The notes below the pieces were generated by a model, which had not been told where the DNA came from, did no database searches, and saw nothing but the letters and a program-made list of their open reading frames with translations. Positions 1 through 8,600 of a stretch of 64,000 bases of DNA are shown one piece after another (the first letter of the stretch is position 1; every line of letters begins with the position of its first letter). This DNA is from Myxococcales bacterium (GTDB lineage Bacteria; Myxococcota_A; UBA9160; SZUA-336), in assembly GCA_013215565.1 (NCBI GenBank), contig JABSQV010000004.1, positions 204,917 to 268,916 on the forward strand, written 5' to 3'. The position numbers were made by a program, and so were the translations under genes.

Positions 1-276
1 CCCGACCTCCTCTCGAAGCTCGCGTAGCGCCGCGGCCTCGGGGCCTTCGCCGGCTTCGATACGGCCGCCCGGAAGCGCGAACTGACCGCTGTGCGTGCGC
101 AGGCGCGTGGCCCGCCGCGTCAACACGAAGCAGGCCCGCCCCTCGTCATCCGCAATCAGCGCCAGCGCCACGGCGGCCGGCCGCCGCCCGTCGAGCGAAA
201 TCGCCTGCCTGCGGAAGGCCCGCAGGTTCGCGGCCACCCGGTCGCGGAACTCGATTCCGAACTTCTCGTCCGTCAC
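1..276 (-). CDS. NUDIX hydrolase, CoA-pyrophosphatase-like (3' end outside window)
   Basis: The N-terminal 92 codons are present and the gene runs off the window edge. It starts at a GTG. The visible part holds L-T-R-R ... L-R-T-H-S-G-Q, then a Nudix box (G-G-x4-G-E ... R-E-L-R-E-E-V-G) at about residues 70-92. The LTRRxxxLRxHxGQ block before the box is typical of the YeaB/NudL family, which cleaves CoA and related dinucleotides to phosphoesters. It lies 78 nt downstream of the ferredoxin gene on the same strand and may be co-transcribed with it. The substrate is inferred from the family only; another Nudix substrate is possible. Confidence 0.8.
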   Translation of the reverse strand, partial: MTDEKFGIEFRDRVAANLRAFRRQAISLDGRRPAAVALALIADDEGRACFVLTRRATRLRTHSGQFALPGGRIEAGEGPEAAALRELREEVG

Positions 277-354
277 TGCGGCAGCATACCGCGGTTACGC
301 GTGCGGCATCGATCCACGGGTCGCCGGCGGGTTCCGGCGCGAGCGGGTCCGCGA

Positions 355-708
355 CTACGCGTCCAACCCCCACTTCTGCTTGTTGGCCTCGATCTCTTCC
401 GGGCCGGGCTTGTCCAGCTCCACCGTCTCGGGGACGCGGAAGTCGTCCTTGACGTCGACGATGCGAGCGTTCAACTCCGTGTCATCCTGGAACACGTCGG
501 GCACCGCCTCGTCCTGAAAAATGGCTTCCCACGGGCACTCGGGCTCACACACGCTGCAATCGATGCACTCCTCGGGATCGATGAACAGTTGATTCGGAAA
601 CGTCTCCCGGTCCTTCCCGGTGTACTCGTAGATGCAATCGACCGGACACACGTCCACGCAACTCATGTCGACGCAGTCCCTGCAGAGTCTGGTGATCACC
701 CAGGTCAT
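355..708 (-). CDS. fdxA: 7Fe/8Fe ferredoxin, FdxA type
   Basis: 117 residues. The N-terminal half carries the two cluster-binding motifs of FdxA-type bacterial ferredoxins. The first is C9, C12, C17, C21 and C25, with the wide C9/C17/C21 spacing usual for a [3Fe-4S] site. The second is [12 protein letters not shown], a classical [4Fe-4S] CxxCxxCxxxCP. An acidic tail of about 55 residues follows, as in Azotobacter FdxA-like proteins. It is a soluble low-potential electron carrier; its partner cannot be told from the neighbours. The upstream 260 bp (to 971) is shared with the divergent small membrane-protein gene and should hold both promoters. Confidence 0.9.
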   Translation of the reverse strand: MTWVITRLCRDCVDMSCVDVCPVDCIYEYTGKDRETFPNQLFIDPEECIDCSVCEPECPWEAIFQDEAVPDVFQDDTELNARIVDVKDDFRVPETVELDKPGPEEIEANKQKWGLDA

Positions 709-971
709 CGAGCGCCTCCTCGTCTGAAACTCGCGTGGCGCCCCGCGGGCGGCGGAGCCACGCTAGCGTACCACCCTCGCTCGCTTCGAGTGCAAGCCCG
801 TTCGGCTCGATTGGCCGCGCGCTCCCCCATCGCGGTCAGGCGCAGGGCCTGCACTGCGCTGTCGCGATTGCGCTGCGGTGCCGGCCCTGCTGCTGGAGCA
901 GCGCGCCGCTCACATGGCATGGGGCTTGCTCCACCGCAGAGGCATCCAGACAACCAGAGGGAGCGAGTGGC

Positions 972-1229
972 ATGAGCTACGAACTGCGCGAGGACTCCGA
1001 GTTCGAACTTCGTGTTCGCCGGACCGCGCCGAGCCCGGGGCTGGCAGCCGTGTTTTCGGTCGTTCTCCCAGGTCTCGGCCAGGTGTACGCGGGCGAACTG
1101 TTGCCGGGACTGCTCTGGTTTGCGGCGGTCTCGTTCAGCTACTGGGCCGTGCTCGTCCCCGGCTTCCTGGTCCACGGGCTCTGCATCTGGTCCGCCTACC
1201 GGTGCGCGAAGCGTTGGCGCGGCTATTGA
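972..1229 (+). CDS. small TM2-like membrane protein
   Basis: 85 residues starting at the ATG behind a GGGAGCG ribosome site. The reading frame extends further upstream, but that part is low-complexity and not convincing. About 20 polar residues are followed by two hydrophobic segments around P-G-L-G-Q-V-Y-A-G, the turn typical of TM2-domain and related small membrane proteins. It ends in a basic tail (R-C-A-K-R-W-R-G-Y). No function can be assigned. It is divergent from fdxA and convergent with the MaoC gene, whose stop lies 15 bp beyond its own. Confidence 0.6.
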   Translation: MSYELREDSEFELRVRRTAPSPGLAAVFSVVLPGLGQVYAGELLPGLLWFAAVSFSYWAVLVPGFLVHGLCIWSAYRCAKRWRGY

Positions 1230-1244
1230 AACCCGCGTGTGCGC

Positions 1245-1685
1245 TCACGCGGGCCCGAGCGGCACCAGCAGCGTGACCTGCTGCTCGAGCACCGCCTCGC
1301 CGCGCTGATTCACGAGCCGGTCCCGAAGCCGCACGATGCCACGGTCCGGCCGGGAACGGGAGATGCGCCGCTCCACGCACTCCGTGTGATAGGTCAGCCG
1401 ATCTCCGGGCCGGACCGGGTTCGGAAAACGCATCTCGTCCTTCCCTAGCATCGCGAGCACCGCGACGCGGTTCGGATCGCGATGATACAGGCGCGTACAG
1501 ATCGCGAAGATGTGACACGAGGAGGCCGTCAGGCCCCCGAAGTGTGACGCTCGCGCGGCCTCCTCGTCGGTATGAAACGGGAAGGGGTCCCAGCGCTCGG
1601 CGAACTCGACAATCTCCGACGCCTCCACCTCGTACTCGCCGACGGAGGAGCGGGTCCCCACCTCGAGGTCGCTCAGGTAGCGCAA
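1245..1685 (-). CDS. MaoC-like hot-dog dehydratase
   Basis: 146 residues from a TTG start, 6 nt after the stop of the TerB-like gene, so probably translated in the same operon. It has the MaoC/hydratase-2 layout: an N-terminal strand, then R-W-D-P-F-P-F-H-T-D-E-E-A-A near residue 35 (the D-x-N/P-x-x-H motif with catalytic Asp and His), and a later M-R-F-P-N-P-V-R-P-G-D strand. This family hydrates or dehydrates acyl-CoA-type enoyl substrates. A single short domain without an attached dehydrogenase makes the substrate impossible to name. Confidence 0.85.
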   Translation of the reverse strand: MRYLSDLEVGTRSSVGEYEVEASEIVEFAERWDPFPFHTDEEAARASHFGGLTASSCHIFAICTRLYHRDPNRVAVLAMLGKDEMRFPNPVRPGDRLTYHTECVERRISRSRPDRGIVRLRDRLVNQRGEAVLEQQVTLLVPLGPA

Positions 1686-1691
1686 GGGGCG

Positions 1692-2258
1692 TTACGCGAA
1701 GGCGCTTTCCAGCTCGCGGATGAGCGCGGCCTCCTCCTTCGAGATCCGGTTCCCGAGCCCCAGGAACCCCCCGGCGGCATCGGCGACGGCCCGCGCCCGC
1801 CCGATCAGCTCCTCCCGGAGCACGGCGCGCTGCTTCCCGTCGAGTTCAGCGCAGAGCGCGCGCGTGTAGTCCCGCCAGGTCGCCAACTGGTCGGGCGACG
1901 GCGGTTCGCGAAGCCAATCCCGGAGGAGTTCCCACGCCGCATCTCCGCTCGCGAGCCCGGACTCCTCGGCGCCGCGCAACACGGCCTCCCGCTCCGATTC
2001 ATCCAGCACGCCGTCGGCCCAGGCGACGGCCACGAGCGGAACGACCGAAAGCGCGGCCAGCGTCTCGGCTTCGATCCCGAGCGTCTCGAGCCGCTCGAGC
2101 AGCGCTTCGTCGTGGAGCCCCGAGGTTTCTCGAAGGACCTGCCGGCGCTCGCCCGCTGCCTGCCGCTCGCGAATCTGCCGCAGCTGCGCTTGGTTCTGCT
2201 TCGCGAAGAAGCTGTCTTCCAGCGCCCGGCGTCGGTCGTCGAGAAATTCGCCCGCCAT
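1692..2258 (-). CDS. TerB-like alpha-helical protein
   Basis: 188 residues. The ATG at 2258 is chosen because GGAGG lies seven bases upstream; an in-frame extension into the preceding gene has no support. The N-terminus (L-D-D-R-R-R-A-L-E-D-S-F-F) is followed by a charged helix, then a helical domain with V-A-W-A-D-G-V-L-D-E-S-E-R, the acidic loop of TerB/DjlA-like folds. The C-terminus G-G-F-L-G-L-G-N-R-I-S-K-E-E ends with another short helix. The role is unknown: TerB-like domains are often metal-binding or scaffold modules. Operon order is lipoprotein, this gene, MaoC. Confidence 0.6.
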   Translation of the reverse strand: MAGEFLDDRRRALEDSFFAKQNQAQLRQIRERQAAGERRQVLRETSGLHDEALLERLETLGIEAETLAALSVVPLVAVAWADGVLDESEREAVLRGAEESGLASGDAAWELLRDWLREPPSPDQLATWRDYTRALCAELDGKQRAVLREELIGRARAVADAAGGFLGLGNRISKEEAALIRELESAFA

Positions 2259-2323
2259 CGCATCCTCCGCGGCACCGGTCACCCGAACGCTGCGCCGCAG
2301 TCTCGGGGTTCCGAGCGCCGGGG

Positions 2324-2725
2324 TCAATCCGGGGCGTTCCGAAACTGGTCGAGATCGAGGCAGCTCCGCACACCCGACGAGATGAGGGTCCCGACCACGA
2401 CGCCGGCCTCCAGTTCCCCGTAAAGTTCACACGCCTCGGTGATCGCGCCCCGCCGCACCAGGACCTCGCGCCCGACGCACCGGATGAAATTCAGATTCGA
2501 GGGACCCGATCCCCTCGAACTTTCGATCCAGCCGCGGACCGAATCGCCGACCAGATCTTCCCGCTCGGGCTCGGGCCTGCCGAGCCAGCTCTGGCAGAAC
2601 GGGGTCGGCTCATCCGCGCAGCCCACCGCACCCGCGAGCGCGGCTGCCGCGAGCCACACGCCCGCGCAACACCGCTTCGCGCTTCGGTCGAGGCTCCCGC
2701 ACCCCGCTCCGAAGCACTGGCTCAT
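2324..2725 (-). CDS. cysteine-rich putative lipoprotein, unknown function
   Basis: 133 residues from an ATG behind AAGGGGAA. A basic stretch and a hydrophobic segment end in A-G-A-V-G-C (Cys36), which could be a lipobox, so export to the outer membrane is likely. The mature part has five further cysteines, probably disulfides, and no domain I recognise. Its stop lies 65 bp upstream of the TerB-like gene start. Confidence 0.5.
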   Translation of the reverse strand: MSQCFGAGCGSLDRSAKRCCAGVWLAAAALAGAVGCADEPTPFCQSWLGRPEPEREDLVGDSVRGWIESSRGSGPSNLNFIRCVGREVLVRRGAITEACELYGELEAGVVVGTLISSGVRSCLDLDQFRNAPD

Positions 2726-2793
2726 TTCGTTCCCCTTCCCGTCGGGCCTTCGGAGAGAATACACGCACACTGCTCGGGACCGGGGAGGGCGGC

Positions 2794-3330
2794 GTGCGGG
2801 AAGTGACGCGCATCGAGGACATCGACTGGGAGCGCTGGACGCCGACCAGCCGCGCGACGCTGGTGTTCGTGATCTCGGGCGGACGCGTTCTCCTGATCCG
2901 GAAGAAACGCGGACTCGGTGAGGGAAAGATCACCGGGCCGGGCGGCCACATCGAGCCGGGCGAGAGTCCGGCTGAGGCCGCAGTGCGCGAACTGGAAGAG
3001 GAACTGGAGGTACGCGCGCTCGGCCTCGAGCCGTGCGGCGCGAACCTGGTTCAATTCCTGGACGGTCAGCGTCTGCAGTTCTACGTGTTCCGCGCTTCGG
3101 GCTGTGAAGGGACGCCCGTCGAAACCGACGAGGCGGTGCCGATCTGGACTCCGCTCGAGCGAATCCCGTACCACGAAACCTGGGAGGATGACCAGCTGTG
3201 GCTGCCGCTGGTTGTGAGCGGCACGCCCTTTCTGGGCCGCTTCGTGTTCGACGGCGATAGGATGCTGGATCAGCAGCTGGAGCAGGGAGCAGTCGCTCGC
3301 GCGGTGTGTAGAGAGGCGATGAAACCCTGA
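2794..3330 (+). CDS. NUDIX hydrolase, MutT/MTH1-like
   Basis: 178 residues from a GTG with GGGAGGG just upstream. The Nudix box is G-G-H-I-E-P-G-E ... R-E-L-E-E-E-L near residues 50-70. The surrounding K-K-R-G-L-G-E-G-K-I-T-G-P-G-G and W-E-D-D-Q-L-W-L-P resemble MTH1/8-oxo-dGTP diphosphatases (G-K-W-N-G-x-G-G-K and W-x-D-D). The final Gly of the box is Glu here. A nucleotide-pool sanitising role is likely but inferred. The gene ends about 230 bp before the convergent folP homologue. Confidence 0.8.
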   Translation: MREVTRIEDIDWERWTPTSRATLVFVISGGRVLLIRKKRGLGEGKITGPGGHIEPGESPAEAAVRELEEELEVRALGLEPCGANLVQFLDGQRLQFYVFRASGCEGTPVETDEAVPIWTPLERIPYHETWEDDQLWLPLVVSGTPFLGRFVFDGDRMLDQQLEQGAVARAVCREAMKP

Positions 3331-3541
3331 GATCACGGAGCCTGCGCCGGAGTTCAACCACCCGCGTGCCGGCCCCGGCGGTGGCCCGGGACGCGAGTCA
3401 CAGAAACTCGCTGCGGGGCCTCTGACCGAGGGCCAGGACACGCCCGACGAGCGGGTAGGGCGAGCGCGCGCGTCGCGGACCCGCGAGCTGCTGAATCTCG
3501 AGGGCCCCGCAAACGGGCAGCGCGCGATGCCGGAGCGGGGT

Positions 3542-3557
3542 TCCCGGAGTTCCGGGA
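3542..3557. terminator. perfect inverted repeat between convergent genes
   Basis: TCCCGGA-GT-TCCGGGA is a perfect 7-bp stem with a 2-base loop. It sits two bases before the folP-homologue stop and 210 bp past the NUDIX stop. There is no T-run on either side, so it is only a possible bidirectional terminator or transcript-stabilising hairpin. Confidence 0.35.
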
Positions 3558-3559
3558 TC

Positions 3560-4438
3560 TCACCTCCGGTCGGCCGCGCCGGCTGCCGGCGGCGGCTCCG
3601 GTCGCAACGCTTCGACGACCGTGAGCGCATCGCGGAGCGCGCGCACCTCGTGGGTTCGGATCCAGTCGACCCCCCTCCAGGCGACGAGGCTCTCGGCCGC
3701 CAGGGTCGCGGCCCCAACCGTGGAAACGTCACGCCCGGCCAGACGCTGGAGAAAGGACTTCCGCGAGACGGAGACGAGCACCGGTAACCCGAGCTTCTGG
3801 CGCAGCGCGGGGATCGCGCGCAGAACTGCGAGCGAAGCCTCAGGCGCACGCCCGAGAAAGAAGCCCATCCCGGGGTCGACGACGATCCGCGCACGCGCGA
3901 TCCCGGCCGTGGCCAGTTCAGCCACGCGCTGCTCGAGGAAGCCGCACACCTCGGCCACGATCGTCTCGGGGTCGCTGGTACTTCGCAGCGCCTTCCCGCG
4001 CCGCTGGATCGAGTGCATCACGACCAGCTGGCAGTCCGACTGCGCGAGCCTGGGCCAGTGCTCGGGATCGGGAAAGCCCTGAATGTCGTTCAGCCAGGCG
4101 ACGCCGCGCTCGAGTCCGAAGCGTTGGGTTTCCGCGCGAAACGAGTCGATCGAAACCGGCACGCCCGCGGCCAGGAGCTGCTCGACCACCGGCCGGAGCC
4201 TCCGGATCTCCTCGTCGGGCTCGACCCGGGCAGCGTCGGGGTGGCTCGACGCGGGGCCGAGGTCGATCGCGTCCGCCCCCTCTGCAACCAGGCGCCGCGC
4301 GTGTTCGATCGCCTTTCCCGGGTCGAGGTAGCGCCCCCCGTCCGAGAAAGAATCCTCGGTGAGGTTCACGATTCCCATGATCCGCGTACGGGGCACCGGG
4401 TCGATCACGCAGACGTGCCGAATTGCGCGCTGCGCCAC
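3560..4438 (-). CDS. dihydropteroate synthase, Sul-type
   Basis: 292 residues from a GTG; the conserved part begins at Met21. The enzyme joins p-aminobenzoate to 6-hydroxymethyl-dihydropterin diphosphate in folate synthesis. The fold signatures are G-I-V-N-L-T-E-D-S-F-S-D-G-G (22-35), S-I-D-S-F (96-100), N-D-I-Q-G-F-P-D-P (117-125), M-H-S-I-Q-R (141-146), D-P-G-M-G-F-F-L-G (188-196) and S-V-S-R-K-S-F-L (223-230). Ordinary FolP has D-I-G-G-E-S-T-R-P-G and D-P-G-F-G-F-G-K at the second and fifth sites. This protein has D-L-G-P-A-S-S-H-P-D-A and the FFLG form, which I know from plasmid Sul1/Sul2. It lies 51 bp behind aat. Whether the cell has another FolP cannot be seen here. The start is uncertain within 20 residues. 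Confidence 0.9.
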   Translation of the reverse strand: MAQRAIRHVCVIDPVPRTRIMGIVNLTEDSFSDGGRYLDPGKAIEHARRLVAEGADAIDLGPASSHPDAARVEPDEEIRRLRPVVEQLLAAGVPVSIDSFRAETQRFGLERGVAWLNDIQGFPDPEHWPRLAQSDCQLVVMHSIQRRGKALRSTSDPETIVAEVCGFLEQRVAELATAGIARARIVVDPGMGFFLGRAPEASLAVLRAIPALRQKLGLPVLVSVSRKSFLQRLAGRDVSTVGAATLAAESLVAWRGVDWIRTHEVRALRDALTVVEALRPEPPPAAGAADRR

Positions 4439-4489
4439 TCGCGCAACAGCGGCGCGGGCAGCAACGCAGAAATGGCGGCGCAGCCCACC

Positions 4490-5194
4490 CTATTTCACCG
4501 CTGCGCAGGCTTCGGAAAGGCGCCAGGGCCCACGGCGCGTCTCCCGCTGGAGCGAGGTCCGCAACAGCTTCAGGAACTTTCCACGCGCCATCTCGACCGC
4601 CCCCAGGCTCGCCAGATGGTCCGAGTACACCTGACAATCGATCAGGTCGAAGTTCCAGTCGACCAACTGGCTCACCAGCCGCACGAACGCGACCTTGGAG
4701 GCGTCGCGTTCAATCGTAAACATGGATTCTCCAAAGAAGCAGCCGCCCAGCGAGACCCCATACAGTCCGCCGACCAGCCGCTCGTCGAGCCACGCCTCGA
4801 CCGAATGTGCGACGCCGCGTTCGTGGAGATCCGCGTACGCGTCCGTCATCTCGGGTGAGATCCAGGTCCCGGTCTGATGCGGGCGCGGCATCGCCGCGCA
4901 TTGGAGGACCACTTCTCGAAAGGCCGTGTCGCAACGAATTTCGGGGAGCGGGTGGCGCAGCGTGCGCGCCATGCTTTTCGAAATCTTGAGTTCGCGCGGC
5001 CGGAGCACCATGCGCGGGTCCGGAGAGTGCCAGAGGATCGGCTGGCCCTCCGAATACCACGGGAAGATCCCGGCCGCGTACGCGGCGAGCAGCCGCTCTG
5101 CCTCGAGCCCGCCTCCGATGGCCAGCAGGCCGTCCGGCTCGGCCCGCTCGACGGCGGGGAAGACGTAGCTCGCGCCGAGTTCATAGACCGGCAT
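4490..5194 (-). CDS. aat: leucyl/phenylalanyl-tRNA-protein transferase
   Basis: 234 residues, the normal length of Aat. It transfers Leu or Phe from tRNA to N-terminal Arg/Lys of proteins, marking them for ClpAP in the N-degron pathway. Family signatures visible are G-L-L-A-I-G-G-G-L near residue 25, Y-A-A-G-I-F-P-W-Y, P-I-L-W-H-S-P-D-P-R-M-V-L, T-G-T-W-I-S-P-E-M and G-G-L-Y-G-V-S-L-G-G-C-F-F-G-E-S-M-F. The ATG start matches the family. It is the first gene of a two-gene minus-strand unit with the DHPS. Confidence 0.95.
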   Translation of the reverse strand: MPVYELGASYVFPAVERAEPDGLLAIGGGLEAERLLAAYAAGIFPWYSEGQPILWHSPDPRMVLRPRELKISKSMARTLRHPLPEIRCDTAFREVVLQCAAMPRPHQTGTWISPEMTDAYADLHERGVAHSVEAWLDERLVGGLYGVSLGGCFFGESMFTIERDASKVAFVRLVSQLVDWNFDLIDCQVYSDHLASLGAVEMARGKFLKLLRTSLQRETRRGPWRLSEACAAVK

Positions 5195-5622
5195 TTAGCG
5201 CACCCCCGGGCCGCGCGGGGCTGCCGGGATCCGACGAAGCTCGGCGCACAGCAGGAGAGAGGGCGTCACGGAGAAGCATCATATCCGAGCCCGTTTGCGG
5301 GCCCCAGCCGCCGCGAAGGACGCATCCGGCACACGCGTCACGCACTCTCTGCACCCTCGGCCCGGCAGAGGAGGAGACAAATGTACAAAAGAGGGTCAAA
5401 AACACCTCATTATTTTCCGGTTCTGGAGAAAAACACACGGGACCGATCGGCAGCTGGGTTCAGTCTGCTGCGTCCCATTTCGGGCTCGAGCGCCCAGGCT
5501 GGCGCGGGGGCCCCCCGGAGGGGGTCTCCGAACCCGCTTCGCGGGACTTTCCTATGGTGGCATGAGCGTTGCACAATGACTGTTTCGTAGCTGCCGGTCC
5601 GTCGTCCGGTCGAGGAGGATAC
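5195..5622. other. 428-bp intergenic region with AT-rich patch and hairpins
   Basis: This separates divergent aat and the large regulator gene. About 5380-5450 is clearly richer in A+T than its surroundings (ACAAAAG, CAAAAACACC, TTATTTTCC), which suits promoter DNA. A hairpin CCCGC-TTC-GCGGG lies at 5533-5545 and a G/C-run hairpin near 5511-5524. No gene is convincing here, and I cannot assign a definite -35/-10 pair. Confidence 0.4.
5613..5618 (+). promoter_or_regulatory. Shine-Dalgarno AGGAGG fixing the regulator start
   Basis: AGGAGG, four bases before the GTG at 5623. The frame is open further upstream to a TTG at 5569, but this near-perfect site and the start of the conserved winged-helix domain favour the GTG. 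Confidence 0.75.
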
Positions 5623-8600
5623 GTGTACGTCTTCGGGGCCTTCGAACTCGATGAGCAACTCTACGAACTTCGCTCCAACGGAAAGCCGGTCAAGCTGACG
5701 CCCCGCGTCTACGACCTGCTGGCTTACCTGATCCGGAACCGGGACCGCGTGGTTCCCAAGGAAGAGCTGATCGAGCAGGTCTGGCAGCGCAAGTTCGTGA
5801 GCGAGTCGTCGCTGCCCACCTGCGTCAATCTCGCGCGCAAGGCACTGGGCGAGGCGCCGGATGTCGACTCGATGATTCAGACGGTCTACGGCCGTGGCTA
5901 CCGGTTCACGGCCCCGGTGGTAGAACGCAGCGCAGACGCTCAGGCGGAGGCGGGGCGGGCTGGCGAGTCACCCACCCCCGGAGACCGACCCTTCGTGGGC
6001 CGCAGCCGCGAACTGCGTGAGCTTCGAGGGGCATTCGATCAGGTACTCAAGGGGCGGGGACGCCTGGTGACCCTGTCGGGCGGTCCCGGTCTCGGAAAGA
6101 CCCGGACGGCCGAAGAGTTCGCCGACGAGGCGCGCGCCCGAGGTGCACGCATCCTGGTCGGCCGCTGCCACGAGGGAGAGGGCCCGCCGATTTTCTGGCC
6201 CTGGGTCCAGCTGATCCGTTCTTACCTCGCGGATCACGACCCCGCCCGCCTGCTCTACGCGCTCGGGAATTCGGGCGCCGAGATCGCGAGCCTGGTCCCC
6301 GAACTCCGCGAACTGGTCCCGGGCCTCCCCAAGCTTGCCCAAGAGCAGCTCAGCTCCGAGTCTGACCGCTTCCGACTCTTCGACGCGCTGGGCCGCTTTC
6401 TGACCCGTGCCTCGAGCCACGAACCCCTGCTGCTGCTACTCGACGACCTGCATGCCGCGGACGCACCTTCTCTCGCACTACTGGAGTTCCTGGCCCGCGA
6501 ACTCGGGCGAGCCCGGGTGCTGATCATCGCGACCTATCGCGACACGGCGCTCGAGCGCGGGCACCCTCTTTCAGCGACGCTGGGCGAGCTGGCCCGGGAA
6601 GACCTGACGCACCTGATCGAGTTGCAGCAACTTCGAGAAACCGATGTGGAAGAATTCCTCGAGGCCGTCTCCGGAGGCGAGGTCCCGGCCGAACTGGTTT
6701 CCCTGGTGTATCAGAAGACCGAGGGCAATCCGCTCTTCCTGGCTGAGATCGTCCGGTTGCTCGACGCCGAGCGGAAGCTCGATCACCCGCGGGAAGTACG
6801 TTCCTGGAGCGTCACGATCCCGCAGGGCGTCCGAGAGACGATTCGCCGGCGGCTGGTGCAACTCTCCGACTCCACGAATCGGCTGCTCACACTTGCCGCC
6901 GTGTGCGGGCGCGCGTTCTCTCGGAACACGCTCGAGGCCGTGGGAGAACTCTCCGGCGTCGAGTTGCTCGAGGGGCTTCAGGAAGCCGTCGACGCGCGGA
7001 TCCTGAACGAGGCCCGGGATCCGCACGTGGACTATCGCTTCTCGCACGGGCTGATCCGCGAAATGATCTACGACGAGCTTTCCATCTCCGACCGGGCCCA
7101 ACTGCATCTGCAGGTGGGGACGGCCGTCGAATCGCTTCACGAGACGGACCTGAGCCCATACCTCGCGGAACTCGCGCACCACTTCGGGCAGGCCGCCCCA
7201 CTCGCGGGCGTCGAAAACAGCATCGTGTACGAGACCCGAGCGGGACGGCGCGCCGCAACGCTGATGGCATTCGAGGATGCAGCCGGGCACTTCGACCGCG
7301 CACTACGCGCGCTCGATTCGAGCGAACTGCTCGACCGGGAGCAGCGTTTCGAACTGCTGCTCGAGCTCGCCGCGGCCGAGTTGCACGCCGGCCGGTGGGC
7401 ACCCGCGCACGAGACGCTGCAGCGTGCCTCTGAACACGCGCGCGAGTTCGGTGCCGCGGACGCCCTCGCTCGCGTCGCACTTCTCTACCCCGCTCCGTCT
7501 GCACCAGGCGTGATCACCGATCAGCGTCCGGACGCGGTCTCGGTCAAGCTCGTCGAGGAGGCGCTCCAAACTCTGGACGCGCAGGACAGCACGCTTCGGG
7601 CGTTGCTGCTCTCGCGCCTCGCGCTCGATCTGTACTGGACCAGTACGCAGGAGCACTGTCTGCGGGTCAGCCAGGAGTCACTCGAGATGGCGCGCCGGCT
7701 CGGAGATCCGCGCGTGCTGGCGTCCGCCCTCGTCGGGCGCCACGGTCTGCTGCTCGGCCCCCCCCACCTCGCGGAGCGGCAGCCGCTGGCAAGGGAGGCG
7801 CTCAGTTGCGCGGAACGTGCCGGAGCACCCGAACTCAGCCTGAGCAGCCGCCAGGCACTGCTTCACGACTTCATCGAAGTCTGCGACCCGGTCGGGGCGG
7901 ACGTCGAGATCGAGGCCATTTCAGAGCTCGAGCAGGAACTCAAGCCCAGATGGTCGCTCGGCGCGCGGACGATGCGACTGGCCAGCCGCGGCGAGTACGA
8001 GAAGGCGGAAAAGTCGCTGCGCGAGGATCGAGCGAGCACCGGCGGGCTGGATTCGCCCTCACCCGTGGGCGAGATCCAGCTGTGGAACGTACTTTTCTCG
8101 CAGGGTCGGCTTTCGGAACTCGGGACCTCCATCGAGAAATTCGTCGCGCGCTATCCCGAAGTCCCAGGCTGGCGGGCCGCCCTCGCGGCCATCTACTTCC
8201 AATCGGGACGCGAAGCGGACGCGCGTGCCGAATTCGAGCGCTTGCTCGAGGTCGATGTTCGCAAACTCCCCATGAACGCCGCCTGGTTCATGAGCATCGG
8301 CACGATCTCCGAGCTCGCGATGAACCTCGGGGGACGAGAAGCGGCCGAAAGACTCTACACCCTGCTCTTGCCCTATTCGGACCGGGTGCTCCAGGTTCCA
8401 CCCACGGCCATGTACTTGCAGGCGGCCTCCCACTACCTCGGAGGCCTGGCCTCGGTTCTCGGCCGCTTCGACGATGCGGAGCGCCACTTCACAAAGGCCA
8501 TCGAGCTCAACTCCCGAATGCAGGCACGAGGCTTCCTGGCGTACAACCGCTTGCACTACGCGCGAATGCTGCTCGCGCGGGGCCGATCGGGTGATCACAA

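Noticed and set aside
3331-3559. Possible small RNA or tRNA between the NUDIX gene and folP homologue
   Set aside because: No tRNA arms or conserved loops found; only one short hairpin at the end.
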